64,000 nt of DNA from JACCZR01 sp963830065 (GTDB lineage Bacteria; Actinomycetota; Thermoleophilia; Solirubrobacterales; Thermoleophilaceae), in assembly GCA_963830065.1 (NCBI GenBank), contig CAWHLA010000007.1, positions 1 to 64,000 of the forward strand. Reading direction: 5' to 3'. Shown one piece after another: positions 7,533 to 17,033 of the stretch. The notes beneath the pieces were generated by a model, which did not search any database, was not told where the DNA came from, and saw only the letters and a list, made by a program, of their open reading frames with translations. The stretch's first letter is position 1. Every line of letters begins with the position of its first letter. The position numbers and the translations under genes were made by a program.

Positions 7533-8929
7533 GGCTCGTCCTCCGGAGCGGGTTCGGGCCTGCTCGGGCGCGGACCGTACGGAGTCTCGATCTCACCGAC
7601 CCCGGCCGCCCGCCAGCGGCGCGCCATGGCTCGGAGGACCATCACGCTGATGACGCCGAGGGCCACGTAGAGCACAAACACCAGCGAGAGCGTGACCCAG
7701 ACCCCACTTGCGTCGGTCACGGCGTCCTCGGTACGCATCACCTCGTAGACGATCCACGGCTGGCGCCCGACCTCGGTCACGATCCACCCGGATTCGAGGG
7801 CGAGGCCGACCCCGACCCCCGAGACGGCGACCGCGCGCAGGAACCACTTCGTCCGGGGGATGTCCCGGCGGCGCCACCACACGACCGCGAACCAGAGCGC
7901 GAGACCGATCAGGGCCGACCCGACTCCGACCATGAGGTCGAAAGCCAGATGCAGCATCGTGTTGGCCGGGGGCCGGTCGTTGGGGGGCACCGTGTCCAAG
8001 CCGATCACCTCGGTGTCGGTGCTGAACCCGACCAGCCACGAGTCGAGCCCGGGGATCCCGATCCCCCCCTTGACGCCCTCCGACGTGCAACGGCCGCCGA
8101 TGTACTCGGTCACATGGGTGTGCGTCTGCTGCACGCACTCCATCGCCGCGAACTTGATCGGCTGGTCCTTGGCGATCTCACGCGCCGCCGTGTCCCCGAC
8201 CGCGAACTGCACCGGCGCCAGCAAGCAGCCGACCGTCAGCGGAATCAGCAGGCCCAGGCGATGGTGTCGGTCGCGCCGGCCCCGGAGCATTCCGACCGCG
8301 TAGACCGAAGCGACCACGAATGCGGTCAGCAGGTAGGCGGCCAGGATCATGTGGGGGATCTCGTAGGGGGCCGCGGGGGTGAACATCACCTTGATCGGGT
8401 CGACGTCGGTGACCACACCGGCGGAATTGAGGGTGAACCCCTGCGGCTGGTTCATCCAGGAGTTGACCGCCACGACGGAGAAGGCGCCACCGATCCCGCA
8501 GATCACCACCGGGACACCTGTCCAGAAGTGCTTCCAGCCCGAGAGCCGCTTCCAGCCGAAGATGTAGATCGACAGGAAGATCGCCTCGAGGAAGAAGAAG
8601 ATCCCCTCGATCGTGAACAGCACCCCGAAGACCTCCCCGAACCGATCCGTGAACTCGGGCCACAGGAGGCCGAACTCGAACGAGAGCACGGTGCCGGTGA
8701 CGGCTCCCACGGCGAAGGTGACGGCGGCCACCTTCGACCACCGCTGGGCGAGCTCCAGCGCAACCGGGTCGTTCCGGCGCAGCCCGATGTAGTTGGCGAT
8801 CAGCATCAACGCCGGGAAGCCGACCCCGAACGAGGCGAGAATGATGTGGAACCCGAGCGTGAAGGCCATCTGGCTTCGCGCCGGCGCGAGCTGGGAGGCA
8901 GCCGCCAGCAGGTCTGGGAACTCAGCCAT
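7529..8929 (-). CDS. cydA: Cytochrome bd ubiquinol oxidase subunit I
   Basis: A 466-residue haem-binding subunit with about nine membrane helices. Seen: the N-terminal helix QMAFTLGFHIILASFG with an axial His, a long periplasmic Q-loop region, and the conserved WIVTEVGRQPWIVYEVMRT segment of quinol oxidases. I choose ATG 8929 (MAEFPDLL) because it overlaps the frame-corrected ndh stop by eight bases (ATGGCTGA); an ATG at 8950 (MTSYQSL) is the alternative. It binds quinol and haems b558, b595 and d, and receives electrons through the quinol pool from the NDH-2 encoded just upstream. Confidence 0.93.
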   Translation of the reverse strand: MAEFPDLLAAASQLAPARSQMAFTLGFHIILASFGVGFPALMLIANYIGLRRNDPVALELAQRWSKVAAVTFAVGAVTGTVLSFEFGLLWPEFTDRFGEVFGVLFTIEGIFFFLEAIFLSIYIFGWKRLSGWKHFWTGVPVVICGIGGAFSVVAVNSWMNQPQGFTLNSAGVVTDVDPIKVMFTPAAPYEIPHMILAAYLLTAFVVASVYAVGMLRGRRDRHHRLGLLIPLTVGCLLAPVQFAVGDTAAREIAKDQPIKFAAMECVQQTHTHVTEYIGGRCTSEGVKGGIGIPGLDSWLVGFSTDTEVIGLDTVPPNDRPPANTMLHLAFDLMVGVGSALIGLALWFAVVWWRRRDIPRTKWFLRAVAVSGVGVGLALESGWIVTEVGRQPWIVYEVMRTEDAVTDASGVWVTLSLVFVLYVALGVISVMVLRAMARRWRAAGVGEIETPYGPRPSRPEPAPEDEP

Positions 8930-10212
8930 CAGCGACTGGTAGCTCGTCATCGCTGACCCAGCTGGACCGTCGCCCGGACCGGGCCGTGGTCCAGGCATCG
9001 AGCACGCGGAGCCGCGTGCCGGCCGCTCCGCTCAGGTAGTAGAGGTGGACGCTGAGGTACATCGCGAAGGCGGGCGGCCCCCAGAGCTCGAGCGCTCCTG
9101 ACCTGGCAGATCGCCTTTCCCCGGCCCACCACCGCCAGCGCTCCCTTGTCGAGGTAGCGGAATGGGGTCGACGCCCCTGGCTGACCACGCCGAATCGCCT
9201 TGGCGACGTGATGCGCCTGCTGAATCGCAACCGTCGCCAGGCCCGGAAGCGGTTTTCCATCGCCCCCTTTGTGGCTCGCCATGTCTCCGATGACGGAGAC
9301 CTCGGGGTGGCCGGGAACGGTGCAGTCGGGATTGACTTCGATCCGTCCCCCCCGGTCCGTCTCGGCGTCGGTCGCCTTGGCGACGACCTCAGTCAGCCCC
9401 GCCGCGTGCACTCCGGCCGCCCAGATCACGGTTCTGGCGGCGATCCGCTCCTCCTTCTCACCCGCCTTGACGGTGAGGCCCCGCTCGTCGATCGCGGTGG
9501 CCATCAGGCCCTCGCGGACCTTCACTCCGAGCCCAGCGAGGGCATCGGAGGCCTTGGCCGACAGCTTCTCGGTGAAGGCGGGCACGACCCGCTCGCCCGC
9601 ATCGATGAGGATCACATTGGCCTGGCTCGGATCGATGCGGGAGAACTCGCGCTTCATCGTCTCAGCGATGATCGCCAGCTGCCCCGCGACCTCGACCCCC
9701 GTCGGCCCGCCGCCGACCACGGCGAACGTGAGCCACTCCTCTCGGGCTTGGGGATCGGATTCGCGTTCCGCCTGCTCGAAGGCGGAGACGATCTGGTCGC
9801 GCAACTCGACGGCGTCCCGCAGGGTCTTCAGCCCGAAGCTGACGTCCTTCCACTCGTCGTGGCCGAAGTAGGACGTCTCGGCACCGCAAGCCACGATCAG
9901 GCTGTCGTATCCGAGGCGCTCACCAGTGCTCAGAGCCACCTCCTTGGCGGCCGGATCCACATCGGTCACCTCCGCCATCAGCACCGCGGCGTTGGGCTGG
10001 CGCTTCAGCTGACCTCGAATCGCAGAGGCGCAATCACCGGCGGACAGCAGCCCGGCGGCCACTTGGTAGAGCAGCGGCTGGAACAGATGGTGGTTCATGC
10101 GATCCACCACCGTCACCTCTACATCCGCTTGTCGCAGCCCCTGCGCGGCTGCAAGGCCGGCGAAGCCGCCTCCGACGATTACGACCCGACGACGCCCGCC
10201 ATCAAGCGGCAT
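8922..10212 (-). CDS. ndh: Type II NADH:quinone oxidoreductase, frameshifted near the C-terminus
   Basis: FAD flavoprotein with two dinucleotide folds: VVIVGGGFAGLAAA at the N-terminus and AVVGGGPTGVEVA near residue 167, plus SVIGDMASH in the FAD-binding C-terminal part. It oxidises NADH and reduces quinone without proton pumping. The first frame turns to Arg/Pro noise after GRGKAICQV, while the next frame continues ELWGPPAFAMYLSVHLYYL, the membrane-anchoring C-terminal helix of NDH-2, and stops at 8922. One extra base near 9090-9096 explains this. Corrected length is about 430 residues, and the corrected end overlaps cydA, supporting the repair. Confidence 0.85.
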
Positions 10213-11788
10213 GCGTGGGCTCTTGCCAGGATTGCCCGCCCATCCGCTCGAGCAGGTGATCGCCGACCCGCAGCGCGTTGGCCATCGCAGTCAGCGCCGG
10301 GTTCACCGCGCCGATGCTCGGGAAGAAGCTGGTGTCGACCACGTAGAGGTTGTCCAACTCGTGTGTCTTGCAGTTGGTGTCGAGGACCGAGGACGCAGGG
10401 TCGGAGCCGAAGCGGCAGGTGCCGGCCTGATGGGCGACGCCGGCGACCGGGATGTCTGTCTTGAGGTAGGCGTGCCGCGGGATCAGGTGGTCCGGATGCA
10501 TCCCGGCGTGTGCCAGCAGCCCCTTGAGCTTGTGGTAGAGGCGTTTCGCCGCCTCGTGGTTCGTCTGCTGGTAGCTCAGCCTGATGTTCCCGTCGTCGTC
10601 CAGGCTGACGCGGTTCTCGGGCCTGGGCAGGTCCTCGGTCGAGAGCCAGAAATCGACCGCGTGGCGGGCCATCTCCTCGAGCGTGCGCGTGGGCGCCGCC
10701 TTGGTCTCCAGCGGCTTCTCACCTCGGTACATGTCCGGCTGAGACTTGCCGATCATCTGGATGTTCCCCAGCGGGAACTCCGAGTCGTCGGCGCCGAAGT
10801 AGAAGTCGTTGAGGCCGAGCGTCTTCTGGAAGGTCGTCGGGTTCGGCTCCTTGGACAACGCCAGCACCGCCTGGCTGTTGTGGAAGGTGTAGTTGCGCCC
10901 GACCTGGTCGGAGCCATTGGCAAGGCCGTTCGGATGTTGTTCGCTGGCCGACCGAAGCAGGAGCTTGGCGCTGTTCGCCGCCCCGCAGGAGACCACGACC
11001 ACGTCCGCGGTGTGCGTCTCCAGATTCCCGTCGCGCTCGACCTCGACCTCGGTGACGGCGCTCCCGGCGGAGTTCGTGCGCAGCGCAACCACCTCCGCGT
11101 TGGTGAGCAGGGTGACGTTCGGGTGCTCGAGCGCCGGCCGCACCGCGAGCACCTCGGCGTCGGACTTGGCGTGCACCAGGCACGGGAAGCCGTCGCAGGT
11201 CGGGCAGCGCACGCAGGCGCTGTAGGGCATGTTCGACTCGTCGAGCATCACCCCGCAAGGGGCGTGGAAGGGGTGGTGCCCGGCGGCGGCGAAGTCGTCG
11301 GCCAGCTGCTGCATTCGCGGCTCGTGGGACACCGCCGGGAACGGGTACGGCGCGCTCGCCGGAGGATCGGTCGGGTCCTCGCCGCGGGCGCCGTGCACCT
11401 GATAGAGCTGCTCGGCCGCGGTGTAGTAGGGCTCCAACTCCTCGTATCCGATCGGCCACGCTGGGGAGATCCCGTCGTAGTGGTGGAGCTCGCCGAAGTC
11501 CTTCTCGCGCAGGCGGTAGAGAGCCGCCCCGTAGAGCTTGGTGGCGCCGCCGACGTAGTAGTGCACCTGAGGCTGGAAGGACTTCGCCGTCTCGCCGTCG
11601 TACCAGGTGTCCGGCGTGATGTAGCGGTTGTCGATGAAGACGGGTCCCGCGTCCCAGTTCTCGGGCTCACGCGGAAGCCAGTCGCCGCGCTCGAGCAGGA
11701 GGATCCGCTTTCCCGACGGGGCGAGCCGGTGGACGAGAGTGCCGCCGCCGGCGCCGCTGCCGATGACGATCACGTCGTAGTCACTCAT
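10202..11788 (-). CDS. GMC family oxidoreductase
   Basis: A 528-residue FAD enzyme of the glucose-methanol-choline family. The ADP-binding motif VIVIGSGAGGGTLVHRLA is at the N-terminus, and HQAGTCRFGSDPASSVLD and VVDTSFFPSIGAVNPALT near the C-terminus are the GMC C-terminal signature with the active-site region. Two CxxC-type cysteine pairs (CVRCPTCDGFPC) near residue 190 are seen in bacterial glucose/gluconate-type members. Likely oxidises a sugar or alcohol. It overlaps ndh by 11 bases and GH15 by the TGATG junction, so it is probably co-expressed with the respiratory genes. Confidence 0.88.
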   Translation of the reverse strand: MSDYDVIVIGSGAGGGTLVHRLAPSGKRILLLERGDWLPREPENWDAGPVFIDNRYITPDTWYDGETAKSFQPQVHYYVGGATKLYGAALYRLREKDFGELHHYDGISPAWPIGYEELEPYYTAAEQLYQVHGARGEDPTDPPASAPYPFPAVSHEPRMQQLADDFAAAGHHPFHAPCGVMLDESNMPYSACVRCPTCDGFPCLVHAKSDAEVLAVRPALEHPNVTLLTNAEVVALRTNSAGSAVTEVEVERDGNLETHTADVVVVSCGAANSAKLLLRSASEQHPNGLANGSDQVGRNYTFHNSQAVLALSKEPNPTTFQKTLGLNDFYFGADDSEFPLGNIQMIGKSQPDMYRGEKPLETKAAPTRTLEEMARHAVDFWLSTEDLPRPENRVSLDDDGNIRLSYQQTNHEAAKRLYHKLKGLLAHAGMHPDHLIPRHAYLKTDIPVAGVAHQAGTCRFGSDPASSVLDTNCKTHELDNLYVVDTSFFPSIGAVNPALTAMANALRVGDHLLERMGGQSWQEPTHAA

Positions 11789-13671
11789 CAGCTGAACTCC
11801 CCGAGGCGCTCGGCGACGATGATCCGCGCCGCTGCCTCGATCAGCGCGAGATGCGAGAAGGCCTGAGGGAAGTTGCCCAGGTGCCTGCCGGTGTCGGTAT
11901 CGAACTCCTCGGCGAACAGGCCGAGTGGGGAGGCGACGCTGAGCAGCTTCTCCATCATGTCGCGGGCCCGCTGCTGCTCTCCGACGATCGCCAGCGCGGA
12001 CACCAGCCAGAAGGAGCAGATCAGGAAGCTGCCCTCCTTGCCCGAGAGGCCGTCGTCGGTCTCGCCGGTCCGGTAGCGGAGCACGAACCCGTCTTCGGTC
12101 AGATCGTCGGCGATCGCGAGGACGCTCTTGCGCAGGCGCTCGTCGTCGTGGGGCAGGAAGCCGAATACGGCCGCCAGCAGGGTCGAGGCGTCGAGCGCCT
12201 CGGTCTCGTAGTGCTGCCGCAGCACCCCCTCTTTGAGCCCGTGCTCGAGGATGTCGGCGTGGATCTCCTCGGCGGTCTCCCGCCAGCTCTCGGTGAGGTC
12301 CTTAGCCCCGCGGATCTCGGCCAGCTTCGAGGCGCGATCCATGGCGACCCAGCACATGAGCTTCGACGAGACGTATTGCTGCGGCTCCCCGCGCGCCTCC
12401 CAGATCCCCTGATCGGGTTCGCGCCAGGCCGCGGTGGCGCACTTCGCCTGCGCCTCGACTATCGGCCACAGCCGACTCGGCAGGCGCTCGCTACGGCGGG
12501 TGTGGAGGAGCACCGAGTCGAGCGCGGCACCGTAGACGTCGTTCTGCCGTTGATCGAAGGCGCCGTTTCCGATCCGTACAGGACTGGCGCCCGCGTAGCC
12601 GGAGAGCTGGTCCCGTGTGGACTCGGTCAGGTCGCGGCGCCCGTCGATCCCGTACATGATCTGGAGCGCTCCGTCCTCGTTGAGCTCGAGGTCGGCGACG
12701 AACTGCATGAACTCGTCGGCCTCCCAATCGAGGTTGAGGAAATGGAGCGCCTGCAGCGTGAAGGTCGAGTCCCGGATCCAGGTGTAGCGGTAGTCCCAGT
12801 TGCGCTCGCCGCCCGGTGTCTCCGGCAGCGACGTGGTGAGCGCGGCGACGGTCGCCCCGGTCGGCATGTAGGTGAGGCCCTTGATCGCCAGCGCCGAGCG
12901 CTGGATCGGCTCCCGCCAGCGGTGGTCGACCATCCTCGCGTCGGCCAGCCACTCCCGCCAGAACCTCGTCGTCGCGGCGATCCGGCCGTTGGCGTCATCG
13001 AGGCCGCTTGGCGAGGCGAGGCCGTCGGCCCACGAAAGCGAGCAGTAGGTCTGGTCGCCCTGGTGCAAGGTGTGCCGCGCGCGCACCGAGTTCCCCTCGA
13101 TCCCGAGGTTCATGTCGCTCTGCAACCTGATGGTCTGGTCGGCGCCGCCGGCGTCCGCGGCGTGGCGGTCCTCCCCGACCGAAGACCAGGTGGCCTGGGT
13201 GCTGCCGTAGTCGAAGGAGGGCTCGCAGGTCAGCTCCATCTCGACCCTCCCCTCCAGGCACAGAGCGGTCCGCACCAGGAGGTGGTCGGCATCATCGTCG
13301 GGGGGCGGGCGGGTGTGCGGGGTGACGGTGTCCTCGCCCTGCCGCGGGCCGATCGTCAGCGCGTCGCGCACGAGGACCCAGCCCGTCGGCGTGTGCCAGG
13401 TCGTCGCCAGGGTGTTCGTCCCGGGCTCGTAGATGCGCGCCGTCGGCACGTTGATCCCAAACGGGCCGAACCTGAAGGCACCGGCCTCGCGGTCGAGCAG
13501 GCTGCCGAACACGCTGGGGGAGTCGAAGCGCGGCACGCAGAGCCAGTCGATCGCCCCGTCGGGAGCCACCAGGGCGCCCGTGTGGCAGTTGGAGAGGAAC
13601 CCGTACTCGGCGATCGGCGGGAAGGGCGACGGCGCCGCCGCACTCTGGGGCGCGGCGGGCTCGGCGCTCAC
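11788..13671 (-). CDS. Glycoside hydrolase family 15 (glucoamylase/trehalase-like)
   Basis: A 627-residue cytoplasmic protein from GTG 13671, chosen because it overlaps the zwf stop as GTGA. The N-terminus PPIAEYGFLSNCHTGALVAPDGAIDWLCVPRFDSPSVFG and the mid-protein NWDYRYTWIRDSTFTLQAL are typical of actinobacterial GH15 enzymes, whose characterised members act as trehalases or glucoamylases. No signal peptide, so the substrate is probably intracellular trehalose or maltodextrin. The glucose released could feed the neighbouring GMC enzyme or, after phosphorylation, G6PDH. Confidence 0.9.
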   Translation of the reverse strand: MSAEPAAPQSAAAPSPFPPIAEYGFLSNCHTGALVAPDGAIDWLCVPRFDSPSVFGSLLDREAGAFRFGPFGINVPTARIYEPGTNTLATTWHTPTGWVLVRDALTIGPRQGEDTVTPHTRPPPDDDADHLLVRTALCLEGRVEMELTCEPSFDYGSTQATWSSVGEDRHAADAGGADQTIRLQSDMNLGIEGNSVRARHTLHQGDQTYCSLSWADGLASPSGLDDANGRIAATTRFWREWLADARMVDHRWREPIQRSALAIKGLTYMPTGATVAALTTSLPETPGGERNWDYRYTWIRDSTFTLQALHFLNLDWEADEFMQFVADLELNEDGALQIMYGIDGRRDLTESTRDQLSGYAGASPVRIGNGAFDQRQNDVYGAALDSVLLHTRRSERLPSRLWPIVEAQAKCATAAWREPDQGIWEARGEPQQYVSSKLMCWVAMDRASKLAEIRGAKDLTESWRETAEEIHADILEHGLKEGVLRQHYETEALDASTLLAAVFGFLPHDDERLRKSVLAIADDLTEDGFVLRYRTGETDDGLSGKEGSFLICSFWLVSALAIVGEQQRARDMMEKLLSVASPLGLFAEEFDTDTGRHLGNFPQAFSHLALIEAAARIIVAERLGEFS

Positions 13672-15072
13672 GGCGTGATCCAGGGGCCGTGCCAGCCGCC
13701 GTAGTCCTTGACCAGCTTGTCGGCCGCGTCCGGGCCCCACGAGCCGGGCTTGTACGGATGCACTTTCGGTGGCTTCTGGATGAGCGGGTGCATGACCCGC
13801 CAGTTCTCCTCGACGCTGTCCTGGCGCTTGAAGCGGGTGCTGTCGCCCATCATCGCGGCGTGGAGAAGCACCTCGTATGGCGTCGGGCCCTCGCCACCCT
13901 CCTCGGCGAACTCCATGTCGAGATTGATCGCCTCAGGCTCGGTGCCCCCGGCCCGCTGAGCATCGAGTTGGAGCCGGATGCCGGTGCTCGGGTCGAGCTT
14001 CACCACCAGTTGGTCGGGCTCGGGTCTCCGAGACTTGCGGGCGCTGAAGCCGAGCCTGGGCGGCTCCTCGAAGATCAGCCGCACCTCCGTCTGGGTCACC
14101 GGCAGAAGCTTCCCGGTGCGGATGAAGAAGGGCACGCCGCTCCAGCGCGGGTTCTCGATCTCGAGCCGCATCGCGGCGTAGGTCTCGGTGGTCGAGTCCT
14201 TCGCGACGCCCTTCACCTTCCTGTAGCCCTCGTGCTGGCCGCGGACGTAGTGCTTGGGGTCCGCGGCGGGCATCGACTCGAAGAGGGCGAACATCGCGTC
14301 CTTGATGGGTCTGGCAGCGCGCCCGGCCGGCGGCTCCATGGCACATGCGGCGACCACCTGCATCAGGTGGTTGACGACCACGTCGCGAAGCGCCCCGACC
14401 GGGTCGTAGAAGTGGCCGCGGTCGGAGACCCCGAACTTCTCCGCCATCGTGATCTGGACGCAGGCGACGTGGTGGCGGTTCCAGATCGGCTCGATCATCG
14501 TGTTGCCGAACCGGAGGAACACGATCTCCGCCAGGCCCATCTTGCCGAGGAAGTGGTCGATCCGGTAGAGCTGGTCCTCGTCGATGTACGTGTGGATCTC
14601 TTCCGCCAGTGCCCGAGCCGACTCGACGTCGTGACCGAAGGGCTTCTCCACGACCACCCGCGCGTTTTTCGTCAGGCCGGCACCGGCGAGTCCTCCGATG
14701 GTCATCCCGAACAGCGCAGGCGGGATCTCCAGGTAGAAGACCGGGTTCTTGGCGCCCTTGATCTCGTCGGCGAGGCGTGCGTAGGTCGCGTCGTCGGCGA
14801 AGTCGCCCTGGACGTAGGAGAAGCGCTTGGCCAGGCGGTTGAAGACCTTCGGATCGGGCTTCGCCCCCGAGGAGGTCTGGATCGCCTTCCGAGCATGCTC
14901 GCGGAGGTCCTTGTCGGACCAGTCGTCAACAGCGACGCCAACGATCGGACAATCGAGCAGGCCCCGCTGTTCGAGGCGGTAGAGCGAGTGGAAGGTCATC
15001 ACCTTCGCCAGAGTCGCCGGTGATCCCGAAGATGACGAAGTGATCGCACTTGGGATCAACCTTCCTTGGCAT
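13668..15072 (-). CDS. zwf: Glucose-6-phosphate dehydrogenase, frameshifted near the N-terminus
   Basis: First enzyme of the oxidative pentose phosphate pathway. Seen: VVEKPFGHD (KPxGxD), RIDHFLGK with the catalytic His, and PIWNRHHVACVQI. The open frame upstream of AKVMTFHSLY is noise, but the neighbouring frame starts MPRKVDPKCDHFVIFGITGD at ATG 15072, giving the NADP-binding GITGDLAK once one extra base near 15012 is removed. Corrected length is about 467 residues. First gene of the operon ending in cydB, divergent from the aldose epimerase gene. Confidence 0.9.
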
Positions 15073-15179
15073 TCACTCCCATTCCACTCACTCCTCGTTA
15101 GCGGGCGTGTCGGCGAACCTACCCGAGCGGGGCGAGCATGTGAACCCAGCTTGGCGCAAGATGCATCACGGGTGACAAC

Positions 15180-17033
15180 GTGATCGGCAGACGAGAGGTC
15201 GATGGAATTCCAGCGCTGACCCTGGCGAGCGCCGGTGATGGCGGGGTGAAGGCGACATTCGTCCCCAGCGCCGGGCTGGTCGGATGCTCGCTCCGCCATC
15301 GGGATGAGGAGCTGCTGGGCCAGCGCGGGGGCCTGCGCTCCTACATCGAGCAGCGCTCGACGATGGGGATCCCGCTTCTGCACCCCTGGGCGAATCGCAT
15401 CGCCCGGGCGCGGTTCTCGGTCGCCGGGGGCACGGTCGACCTGGACGGCGCGACGACGATGAAGCGGGACCCCAACGGGCTCCCGATGCACGGCCTCCTC
15501 GCCGCCGCGGCGGGATGGCAGGTGGACCGGCACGAGGAGACCGAGGACGGCGGCGTCCTGGCGGCAAGCTTCGACTTTGCCCGCCACCCAGAGCTGATGA
15601 CGCCCTTCCCCTTCCCGCACGAGGTGCTGTTCGAGGCGAGCCTGGCAGGTCAGACGCTGACGATCACGACCGCCGTCACGGCCACGGGCGACACCTCGGT
15701 GCCGATCTCATTCGGCTACCACCCCTACCTGCGCCTCCCCGGCGTCGACCGCTCCGATTGGAAGGTGGAGGTGCCCGTGCGGGAGCGCCTCGAGCTCGAC
15801 GACCAGATGCTCCCGACCGGGGAGCGAGCGCCGGTGCAGGTCGAGGCCGGCCCGCTCGGCTCACGGACCTTCGACGACGCCTACGTCGCTCCCGACGACG
15901 AAGCGCCATTCGTGCTTGAGGGCGGCGGCCGTCGGATCGAGCTCACCGTCGGATCCGGTTATCCGTTCGCGCAGGTGTACGCGCCCTCGGATGACGACGT
16001 GGTCGCATACGAGCCGATGACCGCCCCGGCCAACGCCCTCGTCGCCGGTGGCGCGGACCTGCCGATCCTGGAGCCCGGCGAGCGGTACGAGGCCACCTTC
16101 TCGGTCGCGATCAGCGCGAATCGCGCGGTGATCAACCTCGAGGTCTTCGGCGAGTCGGGCACCATGCGGCAGGTCGCGGACCTCCTCGACGAGTTCGACG
16201 GGGTGAGCCGCGTCCGCGTGGTGGACGCCGCCCGGGCGAACCATTCGCTCGTCGTGGCGGCGGTCCGGCCTCGGGTGACGGACCCGCTGCTGGACCGTCT
16301 TCGCCGGCACGGGGTCCCCGATACCGACATCACCCTCTCGCGGATCGAGGTAGTGCCGCGCGCCGCTCAGGTCAGCACCGAAGTCAGCTTCGTCTGGGAG
16401 GACGTGTTGGGAATGGCCTGGCTCAACGCCCGGCCGATCGCCCGCTACGTCGCATTCATGTTCGTCGCCGGCCTGATCGCCGGGTACGGCGTGATCGAGC
16501 GCAGCGAGATCCTGATCGTCGGGGCGATGGCGGTGAGCCCCGACCTCTTGCCGATCACCGCCATCGCGGTAGGGGTGATGGCCCCGCGCCCTCGACTCGC
16601 AACTCGAGCGCTGCTCACACTGCTCCTAGGCCTCGGCACGGCCGTCTTCGCGGCGGTCCTCATCACCCGCGCACAGAGCTGGCTCGACCTCGTGCCGGCC
16701 GGCTTCGACATCGACGCAACGGTTCTCGGCAGCCTCACCACCGTCAACGACGAGACGGTCGTGGTCGCCCTGGCGGCTGGGGTTGCCGGCATGCTGGCGC
16801 TCGAAACCCGCGCGAGCTCGGGGGTGGGGGTGGCGATCTCCGTCACGACGATTCCCGCCGCCGCCTACCTCGGCATAGCGCTCGGGTTCAGAGAGCGCGA
16901 GAACGTAGGCGGTGCGCTCGCGGTCCTCGGGACGAACGTGGTCATGCTGGTGGTGGGCGCCTCAGCCACCCTTCTCGTTCAACGCGCCCTGGCCCGTCGC
17001 AGGGTCGAGCGGCACCGAGCGGCATCGGGATGA
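15180..17033 (+). CDS. Aldose 1-epimerase fused to DUF389 membrane domain
   Basis: A single 617-codon frame. Residues 1 to about 308 are a galactose-mutarotase-like aldose 1-epimerase (GIPLLHPWANRIARARF, PNGLPMHGLL, SFGYHPYLRLPG with its active-site His, YEPMTAPANALV). From about residue 313 (VINLEVFGESGTMRQVADLL) it is a DUF389 protein: a small alpha/beta domain, then about six membrane helices containing ILIVGAMAVSPDLLPITAIAVG. I know these as separate families. The junction GCG-GTG-ATC contains GTGA, the usual gene overlap in this genome, so the fusion may reflect a lost indel. Divergent from zwf, fitting sugar metabolism for the first half. Confidence 0.8.
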   Translation: MIGRREVDGIPALTLASAGDGGVKATFVPSAGLVGCSLRHRDEELLGQRGGLRSYIEQRSTMGIPLLHPWANRIARARFSVAGGTVDLDGATTMKRDPNGLPMHGLLAAAAGWQVDRHEETEDGGVLAASFDFARHPELMTPFPFPHEVLFEASLAGQTLTITTAVTATGDTSVPISFGYHPYLRLPGVDRSDWKVEVPVRERLELDDQMLPTGERAPVQVEAGPLGSRTFDDAYVAPDDEAPFVLEGGGRRIELTVGSGYPFAQVYAPSDDDVVAYEPMTAPANALVAGGADLPILEPGERYEATFSVAISANRAVINLEVFGESGTMRQVADLLDEFDGVSRVRVVDAARANHSLVVAAVRPRVTDPLLDRLRRHGVPDTDITLSRIEVVPRAAQVSTEVSFVWEDVLGMAWLNARPIARYVAFMFVAGLIAGYGVIERSEILIVGAMAVSPDLLPITAIAVGVMAPRPRLATRALLTLLLGLGTAVFAAVLITRAQSWLDLVPAGFDIDATVLGSLTTVNDETVVVALAAGVAGMLALETRASSGVGVAISVTTIPAAAYLGIALGFRERENVGGALAVLGTNVVMLVVGASATLLVQRALARRRVERHRAASG

